A stretch of 64,000 bases of DNA, from assembly GCA_022791755.1 (NCBI GenBank), contig JAAVZR010000014.1, positions 1 through 64,000 on the forward strand. The letters are read 5' to 3'. This document shows, in pieces, positions 8,354 through 17,450 of the stretch; the stretch's first letter is position 1, and every line of letters begins with the position of its first letter. The notes beneath the pieces were generated by a model that saw only the letters and a program-made list of their open reading frames with translations, was not told the origin of the DNA and searched no databases. The position numbers and the translations under genes were made by a program. This DNA comes from Lachnospiraceae bacterium (GTDB taxonomy: Bacteria > Bacillota > Clostridia > Lachnospirales > Lachnospiraceae).

Positions 8354-9136
8354 CTATGCCTTCCGCTCCTTCTTCATATTCGCCAGTTCGTCTAACAGCA
8401 TATCATTGACTATCTTGATATACGTACCCTTCATTCCGGAAGATCTGGACTCGATCACCCCGGCGCTCTCGAACTTACGCAGCGCATTTACGATCACAGA
8501 ACGGGTGATTCCCACACGGTCCGCTATCTTGCTGGCCACCAAAATCCCCTCGTTGCCATCCAGTTCGTCGAAAATATACTGAGCTGCCTCCAGCTCTGAG
8601 AAAGACAGCGTACTGAGGGCAGAACGTACGATACCCAGCTTTCTGTTTTCCTCCGCGTACTCCTCGCTGACACTGCGCAGCATCTCCAGCCCCACTACCG
8701 TGGTGCCGTATTCACATAAAATAATATCATCAATATCATATTCCCGTTCCAGCTGATATACCAGCATCGTACCCAGACGCTCGCCGCTGATATCAATCGG
8801 AGCAATCATCGCTTTATAACGGTTCACATCCGGCTGTTCAAATCCCATATTCTCCAGATTCACATTCTCCTTCGTGGAAAGAATTCCGAGAATGCGGTCG
8901 TTAAAAACCGGATCGATAAATTCGCCCACCTTATTAACCAGGTACTCTTCCACCGGAGCAATCCCCTCATAATAACCCAGTCCAAGGACCTTGCCTTTCT
9001 TACTGATTACCATCACATTGGATGCCATAATGCCGCTGAGCACTTCGCAAATGTCATTGAAATTGACCTTATTCGAATTATTGTTATGAAGCAGCTTGTT
9101 GATCTTCCGGGTTTTATCCAACAACTGTACGCTCAT
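8354..9136 (-). CDS. codY: GTP/branched-chain amino acid-sensing pleiotropic repressor CodY
   Basis: 260 residues, the usual CodY length. The N-terminal GAF-type domain (about 1-155) binds isoleucine, leucine and valine. The C-terminal winged helix contains ASKIADRVGITRSVIVNALR, the conserved DNA-reading helix-turn-helix. It represses nutrient-scavenging and biosynthetic genes when GTP and branched-chain amino acids are high. It lies downstream of topA, an order common in Clostridia. The ATG follows AAGGAGAGAG. A CodY-like half box is seen at the citrate synthase promoter in this window. Confidence 0.96.
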   Translation of the reverse strand: MSVQLLDKTRKINKLLHNNNSNKVNFNDICEVLSGIMASNVMVISKKGKVLGLGYYEGIAPVEEYLVNKVGEFIDPVFNDRILGILSTKENVNLENMGFEQPDVNRYKAMIAPIDISGERLGTMLVYQLEREYDIDDIILCEYGTTVVGLEMLRSVSEEYAEENRKLGIVRSALSTLSFSELEAAQYIFDELDGNEGILVASKIADRVGITRSVIVNALRKFESAGVIESRSSGMKGTYIKIVNDMLLDELANMKKERKA

Positions 9137-9270
9137 GTTCCTCTCTCCTTATCAATTTATTGTTTTTGTGGAATATTTAAATATTAGCATGTATTGCTCA
9201 CAAATACAAGTACCATTTCATATTTTTTTACTTTTTCCTTTTAATTTTTGTAACAGATTCTTTATCTTCC

Positions 9271-9301
9271 ACAAAACAAAAAGACAGCCGGACAGCTGCC
9301 T
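9271..9301 (-). terminator. Intrinsic terminator after topA
   Basis: On the minus strand AGGCAGC pairs with GCTGTCT (7 bp with one G-U) and is followed by TTTTTGTTTTG. It separates topA from codY. Confidence 0.65.
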
Positions 9302-9322
9302 TTCTGTTATCTTTATATCTTT

Positions 9323-11416
9323 TTATTTCTGTCCGGTTCCATGCTCCTCCCGGTTCATCACTGTCCCGCAGGCAGGGTCCGCACAGGTCAGCCGGTTTCC
9401 CTTCTCCACCATATACCCGCCGCAGACCGGACATTTCTGTAGGGAAGGCTTCTGCCATGACATAAAGTCGCAGTCCGCACCGTTGCCCTCGCATCCGAAA
9501 TAGCGTCTTCCCTTCTTAGTCCGGCGCAGCACGATCTCTCTGCCGCATTTCGGACAGGGCACACCCACCTTTTCCAAAAGCGGTTTGGTGTTCTTACATT
9601 CCGGAAATCCCGGACAGGCCAGGAACCGGCCATGGGGTCCATACTTGATTACCATCATTCTCCCACAGAGGTCGCAGGGCACATCCGACACCTCGTCGGC
9701 GATCCGGATTTCCTTCAACTCCTGCTCCGCCATACGTACGGCCTCGTCCAGATCCGGATAGAAGTTACGCACAATCGTCTTCCAGTCCACCATGCCGTCG
9801 GCCACACCGTCCAGAAGCGATTCCATATTGGCCGTAAAGCTCACGTCCACTATGGTGCCAAAGGCCTTTTTCATGATATTGTTTACCACTTCGCCCAGTT
9901 CCGTCACATAGAGATTTTTCTCTTCTTTTATCAGATAACGGCGGGCTAAGAGCGTCGTGATCGTGGGAGCATAGGTGCTGGGACGGCCGATTCCGTCCTC
10001 CTCCAGCGTCCTCACCAGACTGGCTTCCGTATAATGGGGCTGCGGCTGGGTAAAATGCTGTGCGCTGGTAAGCTCCGGTGCGGAAAGCTTCATTCCTGTC
10101 GTGACCCCTGCCGCTGCCGCGTTAATCTCCTTCTTCTCCTCGCCGGCATCGTAGACCGACTGAAAACCGTCGAAAATCCGACGGGATGCGGACGCCTGAA
10201 AGACATAGCCGTCCGCACCGATCTTCACCGCTGTGGTCTCGTAGACGGCGCTGGTCATACGGCTGGCCATATAGCGCTGCCAGATCAGCTGATACAGCCG
10301 AAACTGGTCTCTGCCCAGGGAGTCCTTCACCATGGCCGGCGTCAGCGCGATATTCGTGGGACGGATCGCCTCATGGGCATCCTGGACATTGCCCTTCTTC
10401 CTGCCCGCAGGCGCTTCTTGAGAGACATACTTCTCCCCGTAATGCTCCTCGATATATGCGCGGGAGGAAGCCAGGGCTTCATCGGAGATTCGTACCGAAT
10501 CCGTCCTCAGATAGGTGATCAGGCCGATGGTCCCATGTCCCTTTACATCCACGCCCTCATACAGCTGCTGGGCAATCCGCATGGTCTTCTGCGTGGCAAA
10601 ATTCAGTACGTTGGCGGCATCCTGCTGCATGGTGCTGGTCGTAAAGGGCAGAGGCGCCTTGCGGATACGCTCGCCCTTCTTCACCTCCAGCACCTCATAA
10701 GATGCCCGCTCCAGGGCGGCCAGAATCTCATCCATCTGCTGGCGGCTGGCAATCTCCATCTTCTTCGCATCGCCGTAAAATCTGGCATGGAGCGGCGTTC
10801 GGTAACCCTTCACGGCAAAATCCGCATCCAGACTCCAGTATTCTTCCGGGATAAAAGCTGCGATCTCTTCCTCCCTGTCGCATACGATGCGCAGCGCAGC
10901 GGACTGGACCCGGCCCGCGCTCAGTCCCCTCTTTACCTTATCCCAGAGCACCGGACTGATCTCATAGCCCACCATACGGTCCAGCACACGTCTGGCCTGC
11001 TGGGCGTCCACCAGATTCATATCCAGCTCCCGGGGGTCCTTTAAGGAAGCTTTGACCGCTGTTTTGGTAATCTCATTAAAGCTGATCCGGTATACCTTCT
11101 TCTCCTTCGTATCCCCCAGCTTCAGCGCCGCCAGAAGATGCCAGGAAATCGCTTCTCCCTCCCGGTCCGGGTCGGTGGCCAGATAGATATTATCCGCCTT
11201 TTTTACCTCGCGGCGCAGGGATGCCAGCAGATCCCCCTTACCGCGTATCGTAATATATTTGGGTTCAAAATCATGCTCCACATCAATTCCCATCTGACTC
11301 TTGGGAAGATCACGGACATGACCATTGGATGCCACCACCTCATAGCTGGGTCCCAGAAATTTCTTTATCGTCTTTACCTTAGCCGGGGACTCCACGATTA
11401 CCAGATTCTTTGCCAT
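9323..11416 (-). CDS. topA: DNA topoisomerase I (type IA)
   Basis: 697 residues. It relaxes negative supercoils by single-strand passage. The N-terminal Toprim domain starts NLVIVESPAKVKTI and includes ATDPDREGEAISWH with the metal-binding acidic residues. The active-site tyrosine is in LITYLRTDSVRIS. The C-terminus has three tetracysteine zinc ribbons (beginning CDLCG, CPKCG and CPVCG), as in Firmicute enzymes. ATG follows GGAGAG. The gene order yifB-dprA-topA-codY on one strand is typical of the group. Confidence 0.97.
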   Translation of the reverse strand: MAKNLVIVESPAKVKTIKKFLGPSYEVVASNGHVRDLPKSQMGIDVEHDFEPKYITIRGKGDLLASLRREVKKADNIYLATDPDREGEAISWHLLAALKLGDTKEKKVYRISFNEITKTAVKASLKDPRELDMNLVDAQQARRVLDRMVGYEISPVLWDKVKRGLSAGRVQSAALRIVCDREEEIAAFIPEEYWSLDADFAVKGYRTPLHARFYGDAKKMEIASRQQMDEILAALERASYEVLEVKKGERIRKAPLPFTTSTMQQDAANVLNFATQKTMRIAQQLYEGVDVKGHGTIGLITYLRTDSVRISDEALASSRAYIEEHYGEKYVSQEAPAGRKKGNVQDAHEAIRPTNIALTPAMVKDSLGRDQFRLYQLIWQRYMASRMTSAVYETTAVKIGADGYVFQASASRRIFDGFQSVYDAGEEKKEINAAAAGVTTGMKLSAPELTSAQHFTQPQPHYTEASLVRTLEEDGIGRPSTYAPTITTLLARRYLIKEEKNLYVTELGEVVNNIMKKAFGTIVDVSFTANMESLLDGVADGMVDWKTIVRNFYPDLDEAVRMAEQELKEIRIADEVSDVPCDLCGRMMVIKYGPHGRFLACPGFPECKNTKPLLEKVGVPCPKCGREIVLRRTKKGRRYFGCEGNGADCDFMSWQKPSLQKCPVCGGYMVEKGNRLTCADPACGTVMNREEHGTGQK

Positions 11417-11574
11417 ATTGTTCTCTCCTCAAAATCTGCCTGCGGCTGCTGCCGGGCCGTCGGGCAGAAAACATTCCGTACTTTTATGTTATGCCCTGAC
11501 AATCCAGACAACTATACACCAAAATTTTATTCGGCGCAAGTATCTTTTAGAAAAAATGTTCTTCGGATTTCCTT

Positions 11575-12774
11575 CTACCCGGGATTTCGCACATAACAGC
11601 CTTTCGCCTTTTCCAGGATCCGTCCCCCGATCAGATGGGGCAGAAGCTCCGCGTGTACCTGCGCCGGCGTCAGACCGGTCAGCTCCGCCAGCTCCCGCAC
11701 CGTCCGGCCCTGATAATCAAGGAACGGATACACCTGTCCCATGAGCCGGTCAGATGACCCGGATGCCTCCCCGGCGTCTTCCTCAGACGCACGCGAAGAG
11801 GAATGGGCAAACCGCCCCGAGGAAAGAAATTCCAGCACCTCCCCGCTGTCCGTGAGAAGAGCGGCCCCGTTTTGGATCAGCTGATGACAGCCTTCGCTCA
11901 GCCGGTCTCCCACCCGGCCCGGCAGGGCAAACACCTCCTTCCCCTGTTCCAGCGCCTGGTCCACCGTGATCAGAGAGCCGCTCCTTTTGCGGGCTTCCAT
12001 CACCAGAATACAGTCCGACAGACCGCTGATGATGCGGTTTCGGATCGGAAAGTTTCTGGCGCAGGGTGCGGTTCCCGGAGGAAACTCAGAGAGCAGCCCG
12101 CCTCCGTTTTCCAGAATCCGGCCAGCCAGCTTCTCATGCTCCCGGGGATAGCACCGGTCCACGCCGCATCCAAACACGGCATAGGTGGCCCCGGGCAGCC
12201 CGGTCTTCAGGGCTCCCCAGTGCCCCTCGCTGTCCACGCCCTCGGCCAGACCGCTGACGATCTGTACGCCGGCCGCCGCCAGCTCCATGGCAAAGCGCTG
12301 CCCCTGACTGCTCCCATATCCGCTGCAGGCTCTGGCTCCGATGACAGCCGCGGTGGGCCTGTCCTCCTGCGGCAGCCGTCCTCTTACATAGAGGGCAAAG
12401 GGCCTGTCATACAGGGGCAAAAGCCTTCGGGGGTAGGCTGCGTCCCATACGGTCACAAAGCGGACGCCTGCCTCCTGCCACCGCCTCTGCCGGTCACGGC
12501 ACAGCTCTTCCCTCTTCCCGTGCTGCACCAGACGCTCCATATCGCCTTCGGTAATCGCAATCCGCTCCTTAAGCTCTGACCGCTCTGCGGATGCCAGAAG
12601 CTCCTCATACAGCACTGAAACGCGCCGGTTCCTCGTCCCCTGTCCCGCCGGCCCTACGATCTCTCTCACCCGGGCAGGCATCCCCCACAGACCGGTCAGC
12701 TGTCTCAGTTTCACCGCGCCCCAGCCGGGCGCTTCTCCCAGCCACCAGGCAGCCTCCCGCTCCTTCTCATCCAT
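11575..12774 (-). CDS. dprA: DNA-processing protein DprA
   Basis: 399 residues. The Rossmann-fold DprA core contains GARACSGYGSSQGQRFA and IVSGLAEGVDSEGH, which bind single-stranded DNA and load RecA during transformation. The C-terminal winged-helix DprA_WH domain is present (RTVRELAELTGLTPAQVHAE). The ATG overlaps the yifB stop by 8 bases, so the two are co-translated. DprA is widely kept in Clostridia that are not known to be competent. Confidence 0.95.
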   Translation of the reverse strand: MDEKEREAAWWLGEAPGWGAVKLRQLTGLWGMPARVREIVGPAGQGTRNRRVSVLYEELLASAERSELKERIAITEGDMERLVQHGKREELCRDRQRRWQEAGVRFVTVWDAAYPRRLLPLYDRPFALYVRGRLPQEDRPTAAVIGARACSGYGSSQGQRFAMELAAAGVQIVSGLAEGVDSEGHWGALKTGLPGATYAVFGCGVDRCYPREHEKLAGRILENGGGLLSEFPPGTAPCARNFPIRNRIISGLSDCILVMEARKRSGSLITVDQALEQGKEVFALPGRVGDRLSEGCHQLIQNGAALLTDSGEVLEFLSSGRFAHSSSRASEEDAGEASGSSDRLMGQVYPFLDYQGRTVRELAELTGLTPAQVHAELLPHLIGGRILEKAKGCYVRNPG

Positions 12775-14299
12775 CCTGTTCCCCTCCCCACAGATATTCT
12801 CCCGGCCCCCGGTAAAAAACCGCCTCGCTGATCTGCTCGTAGCCGATGATCTCCCGGCCCTCCAGATCCGCGATCGTGCGGGCTACCCGGCGCAGGCTGT
12901 GCAGCCCTCTGGTGCTGGTGACAAGCCTTTCATACACCTGCCGCAAAAGCTCCTCCGCCCTCGGTGTCAGCGGGCAGTACCGTTCCAGAAGCGACGCCGG
13001 TATCCGGCCGTTAAAGCGGATCCTGGTCCCCCGAAAGCGCTCCTTCTGGATCTGTGCCGTCCGCTCCACCCGTCTTCGAATCTGTGCCGACGTCTCGCCG
13101 CCCTCTCCCAGCTCCCCGTAGGACGCTTTCTCCACCTCCGCACAGATGTCCATCCGGTCCAGAAACGGACGGCTGATGCGCCCCAGATACCTGCGCACCT
13201 CAGTCTCCGTACACCGGCACCGGTTTCTGTCCGGATAGAAGCCGCACCGGCAGGGATTCATGGCTGCCACCACCATGCAGTCTGCCGGAAACTCATAGGA
13301 CACCCCTGCCCGTACCAGCACAAGCTTCCTGTCTTCCATGGGCTGCCGCAGCGTCTCCAGAGCCTCCACGCGAAACTCCGGCAGCTCGTCCAGAAAGAGA
13401 ACGCCGCCATGGGCCAGCGAGATCTCTCCCGGCCTGGGGATCCGCCCTCCCCCGGCCAGCCCTGCCGCCGTCACCGTATGGTGAGGGCTGCGAAAGGGCC
13501 TGCTGCGAATCAGAGAGCCTCCGGCAGGCAGATAGCCTCCGATGCTGTATATGGTCGAGACAGCGATACTCTCCTCCTTCGAGAGCCGGGGCAGGATTGT
13601 GGGGATCCGCTTCGCCACCATGGATTTTCCTGCGCCTGCCACGCCCACCATCAAAAGATTATGCATCCCGGCGCAGGCTACCTCCGCCGCCCGTTTGAGA
13701 TCTGCCTGTCCTCCGATCTGGCAGAAATCCACTGTCTCCGGCAGATCCTCCTCCGTCCATGGCGGACTCACAGCCGGAACACAGAGAGCTTCGTCCCGCA
13801 GCATGGCCAAAAGCCCGGCCACACTGTCCACAGGGATCACCTGAATCCCCTCTATGACCGCTCCCTCCATGGCGTTTTCCCTGGCCACAAAGAGACGGCG
13901 CATGCCTGCGTCTCTGGCCTGGCAGGCCATGGCCATCACACCGCGGATTCCCCGCACCGTGCCGTCCAGGCACACCTCCCCCGCAATCACGGCATCCGCC
14001 GCCCGTTCTCCCGGCGCCAATCCCAGAGCCAGCAGGATTCCCGCCGCCACAGCCAGGTCAAACCCTGCCCCCTCTTTGCGCCGTCCCGCCGGCGACAGGC
14101 TGATCGTGATCCGCTTGGGCGGAATCCGAATTCCCGCATTTTTTAAAGCGGTACGCACCCGCTCTCTGGCCTCCCTGGTCTCAGGAGACAGCGCTCCCAC
14201 CATCTCCACATGGGGCAGGCCGTCACTGACATCGGTCTCCACCTGCACCAGAAAGCTGTCCATACCGGCCAGAGCCGCACTGTATACTTTGCTGTACAA
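12767..14299 (-). CDS. yifB: YifB/ComM-family Mg-chelatase-like AAA+ ATPase
   Basis: About 510 residues. The N-terminal ChlI/Lon-like domain includes GLPHVEMVGA and ETREARERVRTALKN. The AAA+ core has Walker A GVAGAGKSMVAKR and Walker B GGVLFLDELPEF, and there is a C-terminal Mg_chelatase_C domain with STRGLHSLRRVARTIADLE. ComM members are hexameric helicases promoting branch migration in transformation. The TTG at 14299 gives the family-typical start (MYSKVYSAAL) and sits 9 bases behind GGGAGG; the TTG at 14305 is too close. Confidence 0.93.
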   Translation of the reverse strand: MYSKVYSAALAGMDSFLVQVETDVSDGLPHVEMVGALSPETREARERVRTALKNAGIRIPPKRITISLSPAGRRKEGAGFDLAVAAGILLALGLAPGERAADAVIAGEVCLDGTVRGIRGVMAMACQARDAGMRRLFVARENAMEGAVIEGIQVIPVDSVAGLLAMLRDEALCVPAVSPPWTEEDLPETVDFCQIGGQADLKRAAEVACAGMHNLLMVGVAGAGKSMVAKRIPTILPRLSKEESIAVSTIYSIGGYLPAGGSLIRSRPFRSPHHTVTAAGLAGGGRIPRPGEISLAHGGVLFLDELPEFRVEALETLRQPMEDRKLVLVRAGVSYEFPADCMVVAAMNPCRCGFYPDRNRCRCTETEVRRYLGRISRPFLDRMDICAEVEKASYGELGEGGETSAQIRRRVERTAQIQKERFRGTRIRFNGRIPASLLERYCPLTPRAEELLRQVYERLVTSTRGLHSLRRVARTIADLEGREIIGYEQISEAVFYRGPGEYLWGGEQDG

Positions 14300-14421
14300 A
14301 AACAAAACCTCCCTTCGGTCCGTTTTGATATCCGTTCCGCAGCATCTTGTGATAGGCAGGAAAAATGTGGGGATTTCCCGGAGAATTTCATGATAAATTC
14401 ACACAAATAATAAAAGAACAG

Positions 14422-14450
14422 TTGAAATCAACGTTCACAACTGGTATGAT
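14422..14450 (+). promoter_or_regulatory. Sigma-A promoter for the DUF5685-like/J-protein pair
   Basis: TTGAAA (14422-14427), 17-base spacer, TATGAT (14445-14450). It would give a leader of about 185 bases with several hairpins. Confidence 0.65.
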
Positions 14451-14457
14451 AAGGAAA

Positions 14458-14610
14458 ATACTGTCTGAACACAGTATAGCTGATTTTCGCGTCAAACGCA
14501 AGAGACTATCTCCGGTATTTCATACCCAAATAGGTATACTTTATCGGACGAAATCCGTCTGTCCCGAAGGGACATGAGTCAAGGGATGCCCGAATGGGTA
14601 TACTTTTTCG
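14458..14610 (+). repeat. Array of short hairpins in a 5' leader
   Basis: Successive palindromes: ATACTGT/ACAGTAT (14458-14477), GCGT-CAA-ACGC (14489-14499), GGTAT-TTC-ATACC (14514-14526), TGTCCC-GAA-GGGACA (14560-14574) and an imperfect ATGCCC/GGGTAT near 14587-14602. There is no convincing U-tract. Together with the promoter they fill the 344-base gap between yifB and the next gene. Confidence 0.5.
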
Positions 14611-14643
14611 GTCTTCCTTTACTGTCCGGAAAGAGAGGCTGCC

Positions 14644-15483
14644 ATGTTTGGCTATATTAACGTCAATAAGCAGGAGTTGAAATTTAAAGAATTTGATCTG
14701 TACCGCAGTTACTACTGCGGCCTCTGTCAGGTGTTAAAACAGAAATACGGTAAAGCCGGTCAGATGACTCTGACCTATGATCTCACCTTTCTGGTATTTC
14801 TGCTGACCGATCTCTATCAGGAAGAGCCGCCTGTCCGGTTCTGCCGCTGCGCCGCCCATCCTGTGGAGAAGCACCCGTCCCGCGTGTCCGGCTTCACCGG
14901 CTACGCCGCCGATATGAATATTCTCATGTCCTACTACCAGTGCCTGGACGACTGGTATGATGAGCGAAAGGCGTTAAAAAGAGCCGGTTCTCTGCTGCTC
15001 TTAAAGGCGTTTCGCCGCGCCTGCTCCACCTGGCAGAAGAAGGCGGCCGTCATCGAAAAATGGATGGTCCGGCTGCACACCTACGAGAAAAACCGGACCG
15101 GGCACATCGATGAGGCTGCCGGCTGCTTCGGGCACATTATGTCGGAAATCTTCGCCTGCCGGCAGGATGAATGGGAAAAAGAACTGCGCCGTATGGGATT
15201 TTATCTGGGAAAGTTCATCTATCTGATGGACGCCTACGAGGATCTTGAAAAGGATCAGAAATCCGGCAATTACAACCCTCTGCTCCCCCTCTGGCAGGAG
15301 AAGAATTTTGAAGAACAGTGCCATCAGATTCTTACGATGATGCTGGCGGAGGCCTGCCGGTCCTTTGAGCGGCTTCCCCTGGACAGCCACGTGCCGGTTC
15401 TTCGCAATATTCTCTACTCCGGCGTATGGTGCCGTTATGAGCTGATCAGCCAAAAGAGAAAGGACAATAAAAACCATGTATGA
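14644..15483 (+). CDS. DUF5685-like helical protein with isoprenoid-synthase-like Asp motifs
   Basis: 279 residues, predicted all-helical, no signal peptide. I assign it to the DUF5685 type from memory of the pattern, so that name is tentative. Two acidic motifs stand out: CLDDWYDE (D102, D103, D106, E107) and [12 protein letters not shown] (D196, E199, D200, D204). The second is followed by a Gly-Asn-Tyr-Asn-Pro-Leu stretch. The spacing and the DxxED form resemble the two substrate-binding motifs of squalene/phytoene synthases. An N-terminal CGLC and a cluster of cysteines near 67-70 could bind metal. Its last 8 bases overlap the start of the J-domain gene, so the products probably act together. 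No enzymatic function is proven. Confidence 0.6.
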   Translation: MFGYINVNKQELKFKEFDLYRSYYCGLCQVLKQKYGKAGQMTLTYDLTFLVFLLTDLYQEEPPVRFCRCAAHPVEKHPSRVSGFTGYAADMNILMSYYQCLDDWYDERKALKRAGSLLLLKAFRRACSTWQKKAAVIEKWMVRLHTYEKNRTGHIDEAAGCFGHIMSEIFACRQDEWEKELRRMGFYLGKFIYLMDAYEDLEKDQKSGNYNPLLPLWQEKNFEEQCHQILTMMLAEACRSFERLPLDSHVPVLRNILYSGVWCRYELISQKRKDNKNHV

Positions 15484-16153
15484 TCCCTATAAAGTCCTGG
15501 GAATATCCCGAGACGCCACCAATGAGGAAATCAAGAAGGCATACCGTGCCCTGAGCCGGCGCTACCATCCCGATGCCAACCAGAATAATCCCAACAAGGC
15601 GGCAGCGGAGGAGAAATTCAAGGAAATCCAGCAGGCCTACCAGCAGATCATGAAAGAGCGGGAAGGCGGCGCATCCTCCCAGGACTATGGTTCCTACGGC
15701 GGTTTCGGAGGCTTTGGAGGCTTCGGCGGCGGTTCGGGCAGCCGTCAGAATTCCGGCGATGAGTACAGTTCTCATATGACGGCTGCCTCCAACTATATCC
15801 GCAGCGGCCACTACCGGGAAGCCCTCAATGTCCTCGCCAATATCCGGCAGAGAACCGCCCAGTGGTATTATTTCAGCGCCATCGCCAATTCCGGCCTCGG
15901 CAATAACGTGGCCGCTCTGGACCATGCCAAGCAGGCCGTGTCCATGGAACCGCGCAATCAGGAGTACCAGATGTTTTTACGGCAGTTAGAAGGAGGAGGC
16001 GCCTGGTACGGTACCATGAGAAGCCCCTACGGCTCCCCTGTCAATATGGGAGACAATATGTGCCTGAAGCTGATCTTAATCAATCTCTTCTGCAATATGT
16101 GCTGCGGAGGCGGCGGCATGTTCTGCGGAGGTTCTCCTTATATGCGGTATTAG
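15476..16153 (+). CDS. J-domain (DnaJ-like) protein with TPR-like middle and Cys-rich tail
   Basis: 225 residues. The J domain (1-65) has the HPD motif in RRYHPDANQ, needed to stimulate DnaK ATPase. A Gly/Phe/Ser linker (about 72-96) is followed by a region with two TPR-like helical hairpins (about 102-165). The tail contains [14 protein letters not shown]. It lacks the DnaJ zinc finger and C-terminal substrate domains, so it is a class C co-chaperone, likely for a specific client. The obvious candidate client is the protein encoded by the overlapping upstream gene. Confidence 0.85.
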   Translation: MYDPYKVLGISRDATNEEIKKAYRALSRRYHPDANQNNPNKAAAEEKFKEIQQAYQQIMKEREGGASSQDYGSYGGFGGFGGFGGGSGSRQNSGDEYSSHMTAASNYIRSGHYREALNVLANIRQRTAQWYYFSAIANSGLGNNVAALDHAKQAVSMEPRNQEYQMFLRQLEGGGAWYGTMRSPYGSPVNMGDNMCLKLILINLFCNMCCGGGGMFCGGSPYMRY

Positions 16154-16180
16154 GCTTTGCGCTGCGGGATAAGAAGCACA

Positions 16181-16226
16181 AAAAATCAGAACACACCGGT
16201 GAAAGACCGGATATGTTCTGATTTTT
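16181..16226. terminator. Bidirectional intrinsic terminator
   Basis: AAAAATCAGAACA (16181-16193) pairs with TGTTCTGATTTTT (16214-16226), with an inner CCGGT/ACCGG stem. A/T runs on both sides serve the convergent J-protein and hydrolase genes. Confidence 0.85.
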
Positions 16227-16273
16227 ATTTTCTCTGCCCCTCCGGGCACAGCTTCCTGACAGGGGGTACGGAC

Positions 16274-17221
16274 TCAACTGTCTTCCACAACCCTCCGGCT
16301 CTTCTCCAGAAGCCATTCCCCCAGATCTTCATACACGGTCCGGCGGTCTGTCTCATTGAGAATCTCGTGCCGGTCGTTTTCATAGAGCTTCAGCCTCACA
16401 TCCTGAAAGCCCTTCTTTCGATACTTTTCGTACAGCCGTCTCGGCCCGCTTCCCCAGCTTCCCACCGGATCTCTGTCACCGGACACGATAAACAGCGGCA
16501 GCTTCTTCGGAATCCGGTCCAGACCGGTCATCCTGGTATCATATTCTATGATCTCGAAGAAATCATGATACGCCGACACCGTAAAGATAAAGGTATTAAA
16601 CTTATTCTTCCGGTAGGCGTCCACCACAGCCTCATCTTTCGTCAGCCAGTCCTCCGGCGTCCTGGGATGGTCGATTCCCTTCAGATAACCGTTAAACACC
16701 ATGGCGGCCAGCCTCTTGCTGCGGTAATGCCGCCCCTTCCATCTCATCAGGATACCCGCCGCCAGTTTTCCGCACCTTGCCGCCAAAAGCGGAAAATCTC
16801 CCGTTCCCATTATAATGGCGCCATCCACCTGCCCGGCGTAAAAGGTCAGATATTTGCGCAGGCAGAAGGAACCCATACTGTGCCCCATAATAAAATGAGG
16901 CGCCGAGGGAAAACGCCGTCTCATCTCCTCTGTCACCTGATACATATCCTCTATTATCAGCTGCTCTCCGCCCTCTCTGGCAAAATAGCCCAGATCCTCG
17001 TCCCGCCCTGCCGTCAGTCCATGTCCCAGATGATCATGACCGATGACGGCGATCCCCAGTCCGCACAGATACCGGGCAAACCCATCATACCGGTCGATGA
17101 ATTCCACCATCCCGTGAACCACCTGGAGGACAGCCTTTACCTCGCCCTCCGGTATCCATATTATTCCATGCAGAATATGTCTCTGATCCTTTGACCGGAT
17201 TCCAAATTCTTCTTTACGCAT
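16274..17221 (-). CDS. Alpha/beta hydrolase, serine aminopeptidase/monoacylglycerol-lipase-like
   Basis: 315 residues from the ATG at 17221, which has AAAGGAG in front. The hydrolase_4 fold is evident: oxyanion region LQVVHGMVEF, nucleophile elbow in FIMGHSMGSF, acid residue in VSGDRDPVG and catalytic His in YENDRHEIL. No signal peptide or membrane segment, so it is cytoplasmic. Likely acts on lysophospholipid, monoglyceride or ester substrates; the exact substrate is unknown. It stands alone between a convergent gene and the queT promoter region. Confidence 0.85.
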   Translation of the reverse strand: MRKEEFGIRSKDQRHILHGIIWIPEGEVKAVLQVVHGMVEFIDRYDGFARYLCGLGIAVIGHDHLGHGLTAGRDEDLGYFAREGGEQLIIEDMYQVTEEMRRRFPSAPHFIMGHSMGSFCLRKYLTFYAGQVDGAIIMGTGDFPLLAARCGKLAAGILMRWKGRHYRSKRLAAMVFNGYLKGIDHPRTPEDWLTKDEAVVDAYRKNKFNTFIFTVSAYHDFFEIIEYDTRMTGLDRIPKKLPLFIVSGDRDPVGSWGSGPRRLYEKYRKKGFQDVRLKLYENDRHEILNETDRRTVYEDLGEWLLEKSRRVVEDS

Positions 17222-17328
17222 CGACGTTTTCTCCTTTCCCACGACATTTTTTCCTTCCTTTCATACTTATTATACACAATCCCATTGAAAATTACAAGAA
17301 ACCCTGTGATCCAAACCGGGACATCCTC

Positions 17329-17356
17329 TTGACTTTTCTCCGGATTCCGCTATAAT
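17329..17356 (+). promoter_or_regulatory. Sigma-A promoter of queT
   Basis: TTGACT (17329-17334), 16-base spacer, TATAAT (17351-17356). Transcription should begin about 17363, just before a 7-bp hairpin (GGGAATG/CATTCCC, 17365-17391). Confidence 0.75.
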
Positions 17357-17401
17357 AAAAATTCGGGAATGCCGCCTGTTCAGACATTCCCATACATAAT
17401 C

Positions 17402-17445
17402 CGTGTGTTCGAGACCTTCCACACGTAAAATAAAACTAAAGGAGA
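17402..17445 (+). ncRNA. PreQ1-I riboswitch controlling queT
   Basis: A 6-bp stem CGTGTG/CACACG (17402-17407 with 17420-17425) closes a 12-base loop that starts TTC and contains ACC. An A-rich tail with AAAACTAAAGGAG follows. This is the layout of the class I preQ1 aptamer: the same loop length as the B. subtilis queC example and an A-rich 3' tail that folds back on the loop. The tail runs into the Shine-Dalgarno of queT, so control is probably translational. Ligand: 7-aminomethyl-7-deazaguanine. Confidence 0.8.
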
Positions 17446-17450
17446 AAAAA

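Noticed and set aside
16154-16180. tRNA or rRNA genes anywhere in the window
   Set aside because: Intergenic gaps were read for cloverleaf arms and conserved rRNA strings; none was found.
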